Positions 7,882 through 14,038 of a stretch of DNA of 14,038 nucleotides are shown here, one piece after another. The notes below the pieces were generated by a model. It did not search any database. It had not been told where the DNA came from and saw only the letters and a list, made by a program, of their open reading frames with translations. Both the position numbers and the translations under genes were made by a program. How positions within the stretch are numbered: position 1 is the first letter of the stretch; the number at the start of each line of letters is the position of its first letter. Source of the stretch: Paludibacter sp. (GTDB lineage: Bacteria > Bacteroidota > Bacteroidia > Bacteroidales > Paludibacteraceae); assembly GCA_009787075.1 (NCBI GenBank), contig WRGS01000211.1, positions 1-14,038 of the forward strand. The letters run 5' to 3'.

Positions 7882-8145
7882 AAATACTGTTTTTTTGCCA
7901 CATATAAATATTTTACTAAAAAATTAAGGCAATTTCATAAAAAATCACTACTTTTGCCCTGCAATTTTATTTAATAAATTTTAAATAGTAATTACACATA
8001 TTTTATTTGCAATTTGTTGATAATTAACAGTTTTAATATGTTTGGAATGTGAATTAAAAAATCAACGCAAGCCGAATTTTGAAATATAAATTATAAAATA
8101 AAAAAAATAAAATTACGCAATTGCAAAAATTTTGTTAAAAAAAAC
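7882..8145. other. AT-rich divergent region (MNT gene / lpxC-fabZ)
   Basis: Between the MNT gene and the divergent lpxC-fabZ gene the DNA is mostly A/T with no credible coding frame; the longest ATG frame seen at 8038 runs four codons. A -7-type box at 7949-7956 is the main recognisable signal and would give lpxC a leader of roughly 180 nt. I see no clear terminator or structured RNA in that leader. Confidence 0.5.
7949..7956 (+). promoter_or_regulatory. Bacteroidota -7 promoter box upstream of lpxC-fabZ
   Basis: TACTTTTG matches TAnnTTTG exactly and is followed by CCCTGC, the more GC-rich context seen at other promoters in this window. No TTTG/TTG lies at the proper distance upstream, so the -33 element is weak or absent. 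The start site would be near 7962. Confidence 0.5.
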
Positions 8146-9525
8146 ATGAGACAACAAACACTTAAAAGTGCTTTTACATTAAGCGGGAAAGGGCTTCACA
8201 CTGGCACAGAAGTAAATTTGCGCGTTTGCCCTGCGGCAGAAAATTCGGGGATTGTCATTCGCCGCACAGACCTTGCAGGGCAGCCTGAACTTTGCGCTAT
8301 TGCCGATTATGTTAATGAAACACAACGCGGCACAGTTTTACGCAAGGGCAATTTTCAAATCAGCACAATAGAACACGTTATGTCGGCGTTGTACGCTTGC
8401 GGAATTGATAATTGCCTGCTGGAAGTTGATGGAGAAGAATTTCCAATTCTCGACGGCAGTGCGCGTTTTATTCTTGAAGAGATTGAAAAAGTAAAAATAG
8501 TTGCGCAAAAAGCAGATAAAGAATACTTTGTGGTACGCAAACCTATTCGCTACAGCCTGCCAAGCAGCGGTGCAAAAATTTGCATTTTGCCTGACGATCA
8601 TTTTAGTGTTGATGTGCATATTGGCTTTCAGTCAGATGTGCTGCGCAATCAATATGCCTCATTATCAAATATTTCCGATTATAAAACCGAAATTGCCGCT
8701 GCACGAACTTTTGTTTTTGTGCGCGAAATTATGCCTTTGGTCAAACAAAATCTCATAAAAGGAGGCGACCTGCAAAATGCGATTGTAATTTATGACGAAC
8801 TTTTGGAGCAAAGCGAACTTGATAAAATTGCCGACCTGATGGAGCAGCCGCATCGAAATGCCAATACGCTCGGTTATCTCAACGGCGACCTGAAATTTGA
8901 CAATGAACCTGCGCGGCATAAACTCCTTGATGTAATTGGCGACCTTGCACTTATAGGAATGCCGATAAAAGGCAAAGTAATAGCAACTTATCCCGGTCAT
9001 CAAATAAATACAGGACTTGCAAAACTCATTCGCAAAGAAATAAAAAAACAGGAAGAACAATGCCCTGAATACGACGATAGCCTGCCGCCGCTTTTAAACA
9101 TAAACCAGATTCGTCAAATGTTGCCGCATCGTTATCCTTTCCTTTTGGTAGATAAAGTGATTGATATAACCGATACAATGGTTGTTGGAGTGAAAAACGT
9201 TACAAGCAATGAGCCGTTTTTTGCAGGACATTTTCCAAACGAGCCTGTTATGCCCGGTGTTTTAATCATTGAAGCAATGGCGCAAACAGGCGGTTTGCTT
9301 GTGTTGCACACATATGAAGATGTTGAGCAGTATTCAACTTATTTTATGAGAATTGACAATGTAAAATTTCGTAATAAAGTTGTTCCGGGCGATACAGTTA
9401 TTTTTCGCCTCAAATTAATTGATGAAATTAGGCACGGTTGCGCACGCATGCGCGGACTCGCTTTTGTCGGTGGAAAAATAGTTGCCGAAGCCGAATTTAT
9501 GGCACAAATAACCAAAAATAAATAA
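8146..9525 (+). CDS. lpxC/fabZ: Bifunctional UDP-3-O-acyl-GlcNAc deacetylase / 3-hydroxyacyl-ACP dehydratase (LpxC-FabZ)
   Basis: Fusion of the committed lipid A enzyme LpxC with the fatty-acid dehydratase FabZ, an arrangement characteristic of Bacteroidota; 459 aa is the usual size. The LpxC part (about 1-305) has the zinc ligands His77, His258 and Asp262 and the catalytic Glu76 and His285, with spacings identical to E. coli LpxC (H79, H238, D242; E78, H265). The FabZ part (about 318-459) starts at INQIRQMLPHRYPFLLVDKV and has catalytic His362 in FFAGHFP and Glu376 in IIEAMAQ, 14 residues apart as in E. coli FabZ. LpxC removes the acetyl group from UDP-3-O-acyl-GlcNAc; FabZ dehydrates 3-hydroxyacyl-ACP, so the two halves act on competing fates of the same acyl-ACP pool. 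lpxA follows 82 bp downstream. ATG start at 8146; no lpxD lies directly upstream. Confidence 0.98.
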   Translation: MRQQTLKSAFTLSGKGLHTGTEVNLRVCPAAENSGIVIRRTDLAGQPELCAIADYVNETQRGTVLRKGNFQISTIEHVMSALYACGIDNCLLEVDGEEFPILDGSARFILEEIEKVKIVAQKADKEYFVVRKPIRYSLPSSGAKICILPDDHFSVDVHIGFQSDVLRNQYASLSNISDYKTEIAAARTFVFVREIMPLVKQNLIKGGDLQNAIVIYDELLEQSELDKIADLMEQPHRNANTLGYLNGDLKFDNEPARHKLLDVIGDLALIGMPIKGKVIATYPGHQINTGLAKLIRKEIKKQEEQCPEYDDSLPPLLNINQIRQMLPHRYPFLLVDKVIDITDTMVVGVKNVTSNEPFFAGHFPNEPVMPGVLIIEAMAQTGGLLVLHTYEDVEQYSTYFMRIDNVKFRNKVVPGDTVIFRLKLIDEIRHGCARMRGLAFVGGKIVAEAEFMAQITKNK

Positions 9526-9607
9526 ATTTATAATTAAAAAAATAATTATTCAAAAAAACACTTTCTTCCTCTACCCTTTTGGGTTGGGTTAAATAAAAAT
9601 AAAACAG

Positions 9608-10387
9608 ATGAAACAACCTTTATCGTATATTCACCCCGATGCAAAAATCGCATCGAATGTGGTTATCAACCCGTTTGTAACTGTTGATAAAAATGTTGTA
9701 ATTGGCGCGGGGACGCGCATTGGCTCGGGCGTTACCATTTTGGAAGGCACACGTATTGGCAAAAACTGCAATATTTTTCCCGGTGCAGTTATTGGCGGCA
9801 TTCCACAGGATTTGAAATTTAAAGGCGAGGACACTTTGGCGATTATTGGCGATAATGTTACTTTGCGCGAATATGTTACCATAAATCGAGGAACCGCCTC
9901 AAAAGGTAAAACAGTGGTAGGAAATAATTGCCTGATAATGGCGTATTGCCACGTTGCACACGATTGTGTTGTCGGCAATAATGTAATTATGTCGAACGCC
10001 ACGCAACTTGCAGGCGAGGTTGTTGTTGATGATTTTGCAATTCTCAGCGGCGCAGTGCTTGTTCATCAATTTACGCATATCGGCTCGCACGTTATGATTC
10101 AGGGTGGCTCAAAAGTTACAAAAGACGTTCCCCCTTTTGTAACCGCAGGACGTGAGCCGCTTGCTTATGCAGGGATTAACTCTATCGGGCTGCGGCGGCG
10201 CGGCTTTGCCAACGAGCAAATACGTGATATTCAGGAAATTTACCGCCTGCTATATCTTTCAGGCTTGAACACTACGCACGCCATAGAGCGCATAGAAGCC
10301 GAAATGCCCGCAACAAAGGAAAGAGACGAAATTTTGTTATTCGTTAAAAATTCACCGCGCGGAATTATTAAAGGATATTTTGACTAA
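9608..10387 (+). CDS. lpxA: Acyl-[ACP]--UDP-N-acetylglucosamine O-acyltransferase LpxA
   Basis: First enzyme of lipid A synthesis: transfers a 3-hydroxyacyl chain from ACP to the 3-OH of UDP-GlcNAc in the cytoplasm, as a homotrimer. The N-terminal two thirds is a left-handed beta helix of hexapeptide repeats (from HPDAKIASNVVINPFVTV through about residue 185), followed by the helical C-terminal domain (about 190-259: GLRRRGFANEQIRDIQEIYR). Family signatures include GGIPQDLKFKGE (63-74), TINRGT (91-96) and HVAHDCVVGNN, where His118 corresponds to catalytic His125 of E. coli. The 259-aa length is typical. The product is the substrate of LpxC encoded just upstream, so the two are very likely cotranscribed. 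No hairpin terminator is visible after the stop. Confidence 0.97.
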   Translation: MKQPLSYIHPDAKIASNVVINPFVTVDKNVVIGAGTRIGSGVTILEGTRIGKNCNIFPGAVIGGIPQDLKFKGEDTLAIIGDNVTLREYVTINRGTASKGKTVVGNNCLIMAYCHVAHDCVVGNNVIMSNATQLAGEVVVDDFAILSGAVLVHQFTHIGSHVMIQGGSKVTKDVPPFVTAGREPLAYAGINSIGLRRRGFANEQIRDIQEIYRLLYLSGLNTTHAIERIEAEMPATKERDEILLFVKNSPRGIIKGYFD

Positions 10388-10388
10388 A

Positions 10389-10562
10389 AACAGAATATTA
10401 GATTTACAATTTGAATTTTGGAGAATGAGATAGTTTTATCATTGTTTTCAAGAAGATAACCATATTATTGTAAAAGAAAACACAAAAAGAATTGATGAAA
10501 ATAATTGCAGGTAAGACATCTCATCAGAAAAGAATTTAGAAAAACTTGCTGATTTTCAATAA
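10389..10562 (+). other. Possible decayed coding frame downstream of lpxA
   Basis: In the 177-bp gap between lpxA and mnmD one plus-strand frame reads 57 codons interrupted by only two stops, TAG at 10431 and TAA at 10512, and ends with TAA at 10560. The last segment (DISSEKNLEKLADFQ) looks protein-like, but I cannot assign a family. In DNA this AT-rich more stops would be expected by chance, so a small gene remnant is possible; chance is also possible. Nothing else is evident in the gap. Confidence 0.2.
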
Positions 10563-10564
10563 TT

Positions 10565-11215
10565 TCATTTGGTTGCACGTAAAATTTCGCGTTTACCTTT
10601 TGGACCAGCCAAACGTTCAACAGCGAAACCTGCCGATTGTAAATTGCGCCGAACTTGTCCTTTTGCGCAATATGTTGTGAGTGTAGAATGTTGGTTTGCA
10701 GCGCAGTACAACATTTGAAAGCGCGAAAGTTGCCACATCTCCGCCTGCTTTTCGGGCGAAAACGCATCAAAATAACATACATCGAAACCAAAATCACATT
10801 CAAAAGTTGTAAAATCGGCTTTTATTTTTGTTAAAAAGAAAAAATCGGTAATAGCCACCTGTTCACCCCAAGCACATTGATGGATTTTCTGAAAATATTT
10901 TTTATAAATATTATTTTCAAAAAAATTCAAATTTTCATAAATAATATTTCCCACAGGAAAAAGTTCAATCGCTTTATAATCAACAATTTTCGCAGATTTT
11001 TCTGCTTCAATCAAAGTCAGTGCAGCATTCAAACCCGTACCAAATCCAACTTCAAAAACAGAAATTTCCTTTTTTGTACAATTGCGCAAACCTGCGTTAA
11101 TAAAAATATGTTCCGATTCCTTCCGCGCACCAAAAACAGAATGATAATGTTCCTGAATTTCAGGCATATATAGCGTTGGCGAGCCGTCGGCTGTTATTGT
11201 GATAATTGTTTTCAT
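10565..11215 (-). CDS. mnmD: tRNA (5-methylaminomethyl-2-thiouridine)(34)-methyltransferase MnmD
   Basis: Stand-alone methyltransferase (DUF752 family) equivalent to the N-terminal half of E. coli MnmC. It methylates nm5(s2)U34 to mnm5(s2)U34 in tRNAs, using S-adenosylmethionine. The N-terminal TADGSPTLYMPEIQEHYHS is the typical family start. SAM motif I is VFEVGFGTGLNA (53-64), and FDAFSPEKQAEMW (149-161) matches the conserved motif of MnmC/MnmD enzymes. The C-terminal FAD oxidoreductase domain of MnmC is absent, as expected for MnmD. I chose the ATG at 11215 (216 aa): the frame is open three codons further, to a TTG at 11224, but this TTG lies within the plausible -7 box TAATTTTG (11229 to 11222), and the ATG gives the usual family N-terminus. 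It is divergent from the sod gene. Confidence 0.9.
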   Translation of the reverse strand: MKTIITITADGSPTLYMPEIQEHYHSVFGARKESEHIFINAGLRNCTKKEISVFEVGFGTGLNAALTLIEAEKSAKIVDYKAIELFPVGNIIYENLNFFENNIYKKYFQKIHQCAWGEQVAITDFFFLTKIKADFTTFECDFGFDVCYFDAFSPEKQAEMWQLSRFQMLYCAANQHSTLTTYCAKGQVRRNLQSAGFAVERLAGPKGKREILRATK

Positions 11216-11237
11216 CGGCTGCAAAATTATTGAAAAA

Positions 11238-11270
11238 TTTTGTTTTATAATAAAAAAATTCGTACTTTTG
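11238..11270 (+). promoter_or_regulatory. Bacteroidota-type promoter for superoxide dismutase gene
   Basis: TACTTTTG at 11263-11270 matches the -7 consensus TAnnTTTG, and TTTTG at 11238-11242 supplies the -33 element with 20 nt between, ideal spacing. Transcription would start near 11276, about 50 nt before the ATG at 11325. This is the best promoter in the window. Confidence 0.75.
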
Positions 11271-11324
11271 TATGCATAAAAAAATTATAATAATAAAAAA
11301 AAATTAACTCTAAATTAAAAGTTT

Positions 11325-11900
11325 ATGATATTTGAATTGCCAAAATTACCTTATGCCGCAGATGCGCTTGCTCCGATTATCAGCGAGCAAACAATTAATT
11401 TGCATTACGGAAAGCATCTGCAAACTTACGTTACGAACCTCAATAACCTGATTGCAGGGACAAAATTTGAGAACGCCGACCTTGAAACCATTGTGCGCGA
11501 AAGCGACGGTGCGATTTTTAATAATGCAGGGCAAACGCTCAATCACACGCTTTATTTTTTGCAACTTTCGCCAAACGGCGGCGGTGTGCCCAAAGGTGCG
11601 CTCGCTGATGCGATTAATAAAAAATGGGGAAATTTCGATGAGTTTAAAAAAGAATTTTCCGCCGCTGCTGTTACGCTTTTCGGCTCAGGCTGGGCTTGGT
11701 TAGCAAAAGACGCTAACGGAGAATTGCAAATTCTCAAAGAATCGAATGCGGGCAATCCGCTTACAAAGGCAATGACACCGATTTTAACATTTGACGTTTG
11801 GGAACACGCCTATTACGTTGATTATCAAAATCGCCGCGCAGAACACATTGAAAAAATCTGGGAAATTATTGATTGGGAAATAGTTGAAGGAAGATTTTGA
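11325..11900 (+). CDS. Superoxide dismutase, Fe/Mn family (iron-type)
   Basis: Cytoplasmic dimeric enzyme converting superoxide to hydrogen peroxide and oxygen. The 191-aa chain begins FELPKLPYAADALAPIIS, as in FeSODs. Metal ligands are His27 (LHYGKH), His74 (NHTLYF), Asp157 and His161 (DVWEHAYY). Gln70 in NNAGQTLNH and the NAGNPLT stretch fit the iron subgroup; in manganese enzymes the active-site Gln comes from the later position. Some Bacteroidota enzymes of this type work with either metal, so cambialism is possible. The gene has its own promoter (11238-11270) and a strong terminator (11921-11957), so it is likely a single-gene unit. No operator for an oxygen regulator could be recognised. 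Confidence 0.96.
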   Translation: MIFELPKLPYAADALAPIISEQTINLHYGKHLQTYVTNLNNLIAGTKFENADLETIVRESDGAIFNNAGQTLNHTLYFLQLSPNGGGVPKGALADAINKKWGNFDEFKKEFSAAAVTLFGSGWAWLAKDANGELQILKESNAGNPLTKAMTPILTFDVWEHAYYVDYQNRRAEHIEKIWEIIDWEIVEGRF

Positions 11901-11920
11901 AATTTTATTAATAAAGATGG

Positions 11921-11957
11921 AACAGCGGCAAAGTGTATGATTTGTCGCTGTTTTTTT
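11921..11957 (+). terminator. Rho-independent terminator after sod
   Basis: A 12-bp stem pairs 11921-11932 (AACAGCGGCAAA) with 11941-11952 (TTTGTCGCTGTT), with one G-U pair and an 8-nt loop, followed by a T run to 11957. The T run overlaps the stop codon of the convergent ClC gene (11956-11958). On the minus strand no T run follows the hairpin, so it acts mainly for sod. Confidence 0.9.
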
Positions 11958-13743
11958 ATTCGTCAGAAAAATTGACAAGCATATTCCTATATGAATTAAA
12001 AATTTTGGATTTTGAAACAAAACCTACATAACGTCCTTTGGAGTCGGTTACGGGCAAATTCCACGCGCCCGTGTCTTCAAAAATTTGCATAACCTTTTCC
12101 ATCGGCATTTCATTGTTTAAAATTGCGGGCGGATAATTCATTAATTCTTTGATAGTAAAACGTTTATATAATTCTGGGCGGAACATAATATTGCGCACTT
12201 CGTCCAACGAAACAACGCCAATGAGCCTTCCGCTGGCTTTTTCTTCAACAGGAAAAATATTTCGGTACGATTCTGAAATTATTTTTACAAAATCGCCCAA
12301 AGTCATTTCAGGAAAAACCACTTTTAAATCGGTTTCAAGTACATTTTCCATTTTCATTAAAGTCAAAACCGCTTTGTCTTTGTGATGCGTAAGCAGTTCG
12401 CCTTTGGCCGCCAAACGCATTGCATACAAACTGTGCGGCTCAAAGAAAATTATTGTAACATAAGCAGTTACAGAAACTACCATCAGCGTCATAAGCAAAT
12501 CGTAACCGCCTGTGAGTTCGGCAACCAAGAAGATTCCCATAAGCGGCGCATGCATCACAGCCGACATTACTCCTGTCATTCCTGCGAGCGCAAAATTGGA
12601 AATTGGAATAGATACTCCGCACATTATCAATATTTTGGCTACAATAAATCCCGTTATACAGCCTGCAAAAAGTGAAGGCGCAAAAATTCCGCCAACGCCG
12701 CCGCCGCTTGTTGTGCAGGTTGAGGCGACAATTTTTAACAAAACAATTAATGTTAAATAAAAAATAACCATAAATTCGTTGCCCATTGCCGCCTGAAACG
12801 GACTGCGGTCGAAAACTGCAGTGGCATTTCCTGCAAGCAGTTCATTTACAGTAGTATATCCTTCACCATAAAGCGGCGGAAAAATAAAAATCAGCAAACC
12901 CAAAGTTGTACCGCCCAAAGCCCATTTGAACATTGGATTTTTTACTTTGCGAAATTGAGTTTCCAAAAAATTCATTCCGCGTGTAAAATATAACGACACA
13001 AGTCCGCACACAATTCCCAGCAAAAGCAAATACGGAATTCTATCAACGGCAAACGACTGCCGTACAAAAAAATCGAACATAAATTCCTTACCTGTAAGAA
13101 TATAGGTAGTAGCAGTTGCAGTAACAGCTGAAATCAGCAGCGGCACAATTGAAGTCATTGTCATATCAATCATCAGCACTTCGAGCGTGAAAACAAAACC
13201 CGCAATCGGCGCTTTGAAAATGCCTGCAATTGCGCCTGATGCGCCGCAACCAACAAGCAGCATCAGAGTTTTTTGGTCTAATTTTAACAATTTTCCCAAA
13301 TTAGAACCAATTGCCGAGCCTGTAAGCACAATTGGCGCTTCAGCCCCAACCGAGCCGCCAAGCCCGATTGTAAATAAACTTCCAACCATCGAAGTCCAAA
13401 CATTGTGAAGTTTGATAATGCTTTTGCGCTGCGAAATGGCATACAGAATGCGCGTAACGCCGTGCGAAATATCATCGCGCACAATGTAACGCACAAAAAG
13501 CGATGTAATTAAAATCCCTATTGATGGAAAAACCAGATAACCATAGTTTAATGAGTTTTTATTTGCAATATTTGTTACCAAATTTTGCAAAAAATGAATT
13601 GATTCTTTTAGCAAAAACGCCGCTACAGCACACAAAACGCCTATTAACAAACTTAAAAAAAGCACAAAATGCTGCAATTTGACATGCTCTACACGCCAAA
13701 CAATCAACATTTTATACCATTTGGAAATTTTTTCAGGCATCAT
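11956..13743 (-). CDS. ClC-family chloride channel/transporter with C-terminal CBS pair
   Basis: Membrane protein of 595 aa: a ClC transport domain (about 25-445, many hydrophobic helices) plus two cytoplasmic CBS repeats (about 470-525 and 530-592), which often bind adenine nucleotides. ClC signatures: GLGGSVGAEAPIVLTG (128-142) with the gating Glu135, GGIFAPSLFAG (351-361) for GxFxP, and Tyr440 in HSLY matching E. coli Tyr445. Two positions differ from E. coli ClC. The GSGIP selectivity segment reads SHGVT (93-97), with His94 where the chloride-binding Ser107 sits. The internal proton glutamate E203 aligns with Val189 (FTLEVL), as in many channel-type ClCs. Cl-/H+ coupling therefore cannot be assumed. 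Start: ATG at 13743; a second ATG follows directly. The stop lies in the T run of the sod terminator. It is 52 bp downstream of the E2-like gene and may share its transcript. Confidence 0.94.
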   Translation of the reverse strand: MMPEKISKWYKMLIVWRVEHVKLQHFVLFLSLLIGVLCAVAAFLLKESIHFLQNLVTNIANKNSLNYGYLVFPSIGILITSLFVRYIVRDDISHGVTRILYAISQRKSIIKLHNVWTSMVGSLFTIGLGGSVGAEAPIVLTGSAIGSNLGKLLKLDQKTLMLLVGCGASGAIAGIFKAPIAGFVFTLEVLMIDMTMTSIVPLLISAVTATATTYILTGKEFMFDFFVRQSFAVDRIPYLLLLGIVCGLVSLYFTRGMNFLETQFRKVKNPMFKWALGGTTLGLLIFIFPPLYGEGYTTVNELLAGNATAVFDRSPFQAAMGNEFMVIFYLTLIVLLKIVASTCTTSGGGVGGIFAPSLFAGCITGFIVAKILIMCGVSIPISNFALAGMTGVMSAVMHAPLMGIFLVAELTGGYDLLMTLMVVSVTAYVTIIFFEPHSLYAMRLAAKGELLTHHKDKAVLTLMKMENVLETDLKVVFPEMTLGDFVKIISESYRNIFPVEEKASGRLIGVVSLDEVRNIMFRPELYKRFTIKELMNYPPAILNNEMPMEKVMQIFEDTGAWNLPVTDSKGRYVGFVSKSKIFNSYRNMLVNFSDE

Positions 13744-13795
13744 TTGATTTGTCTTTTGTTTTCGGTTTTTATTACAAGTTTATTTTTCAAGAAAA

Positions 13796-14038
13796 TTATG
13801 ATTTTTCTTTATTCATGCGTCTTACACCTTCGTCATAAACAATTTTTTCGGGTGGAACGAGCAGACTTTCAGGATTTGCAAGAATTTTGTTGAACGCACG
13901 CATAGACGAGGCATAGTAAAAACCATCGCAAACGCGCTCATCAAGCACAAAACGCAGCAACAAACTTTTTTCTTTGCTAATATTTCCATCTTTGTCGGTT
14001 ACGTTGTGCGTATTTTTGCGTCCCAAAGCCAAAAACAT
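13796..14038 (-). CDS. 2-oxo acid dehydrogenase E2-like acyltransferase, C-terminal fragment
   Basis: Only the last 80 or so codons are in the window. The frame is open to the right edge, so the Met at 14038 is probably internal. The segment LLRFVLDERVCDGFYYASSMRAFNKILANPESLL resembles the C-terminal catalytic domain of dihydrolipoamide acyltransferases (E2) and chloramphenicol acetyltransferase folds, in which an Hx3DG motif supplies the catalytic His. Here the motif reads DERVCDG, with Glu (bases 13937-13939) in place of His. Bacteroidota are known to carry stand-alone E2-like catalytic domains without lipoyl domains, and this may be one. The missing His makes acyltransferase activity uncertain. 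It is 52 bp upstream of the ClC gene on the same strand. The family call is moderate because most of the protein is missing. Confidence 0.6.
   Translation of the reverse strand: MFLALGRKNTHNVTDKDGNISKEKSLLLRFVLDERVCDGFYYASSMRAFNKILANPESLLVPPEKIVYDEGVRRMNKEKS

Noticed and set aside
8665..9060. 131-aa minus-strand frame inside lpxC-fabZ
   Set aside because: Shadow of LpxC; Phe/Tyr/Cys-rich translation without domain signatures.
10465..10803. 112-aa minus-strand frame overlapping the mnmD 3' end
   Set aside because: Overlaps the well-supported MnmD frame and has no recognisable features.
11222..11229. TAATTTTG on the minus strand as the mnmD promoter
   Set aside because: Exact -7 match, but no -33 element, and it would leave almost no leader before the ATG at 11215; possibly chance.
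12382..12675. 97-aa plus-strand frame inside the ClC gene
   Set aside because: Antisense shadow of conserved ClC sequence; His/Tyr/Arg-rich with no domain.
1..14038. CRISPR array, tRNA, insertion sequence or prophage
   Set aside because: No regularly spaced repeats, tRNA-like folds, transposase or integrase motifs were seen on either strand.

Overview
The window looks like an ordinary chromosomal stretch from a member of the Bacteroidota, most likely Bacteroidales. Four things point there: an LpxC-FabZ fusion, a secreted subtilase with a type IX secretion (T9SS) C-terminal sorting domain, Bacteroidota-style -7 promoter boxes (TAnnTTTG), and very AT-rich intergenic DNA with no clear Shine-Dalgarno sequences. 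No rRNA, tRNA, CRISPR array, insertion sequence or prophage was seen.

Layout. Bases 1-1179 (+) hold the 3' part of a subtilisin-family (S8) protease with a T9SS tail. It converges on a two-gene surface-polysaccharide export unit on the minus strand: a Wza-like outer-membrane lipoprotein (3635-4438) upstream of a Wzc-like co-polymerase/tyrosine kinase (1189-3618). A 290-bp AT-rich divergent promoter region separates that unit from ssb (4729-5211, +), which ends at a strong hairpin terminator facing der (5289-6602, -). A FabG-like dehydrogenase (6681-7424, -) lies upstream of der. Further upstream is an MNT nucleotidyltransferase antitoxin gene (about 7564-7881, -), followed by a 27-codon stub that looks like the start of a deleted HEPN toxin gene. 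Divergent from these run lpxC-fabZ (8146-9525) and lpxA (9608-10387), both for lipid A synthesis. Next come mnmD (tRNA wobble-uridine methyltransferase, 10565-11215, -), an iron-type superoxide dismutase (11325-11900, +) with a clear promoter and terminator, a ClC chloride transporter with a C-terminal CBS pair (11956-13743, -), and the C-terminal fragment of an E2-like acyltransferase (13796-14038, -).

How it fits together. LpxC-FabZ, LpxA, Wza and Wzc and the T9SS protease all serve the cell envelope. Ssb, Der and MnmD are housekeeping genes for DNA, ribosome and tRNA, and the superoxide dismutase suggests exposure to oxygen.

I did not find a convincing new multi-gene system. The best points for follow-up are the eroded HEPN/MNT toxin-antitoxin locus, a ClC protein with unusual residues at two mechanistic positions, and an E2-like acyltransferase with Glu where the catalytic His is expected.
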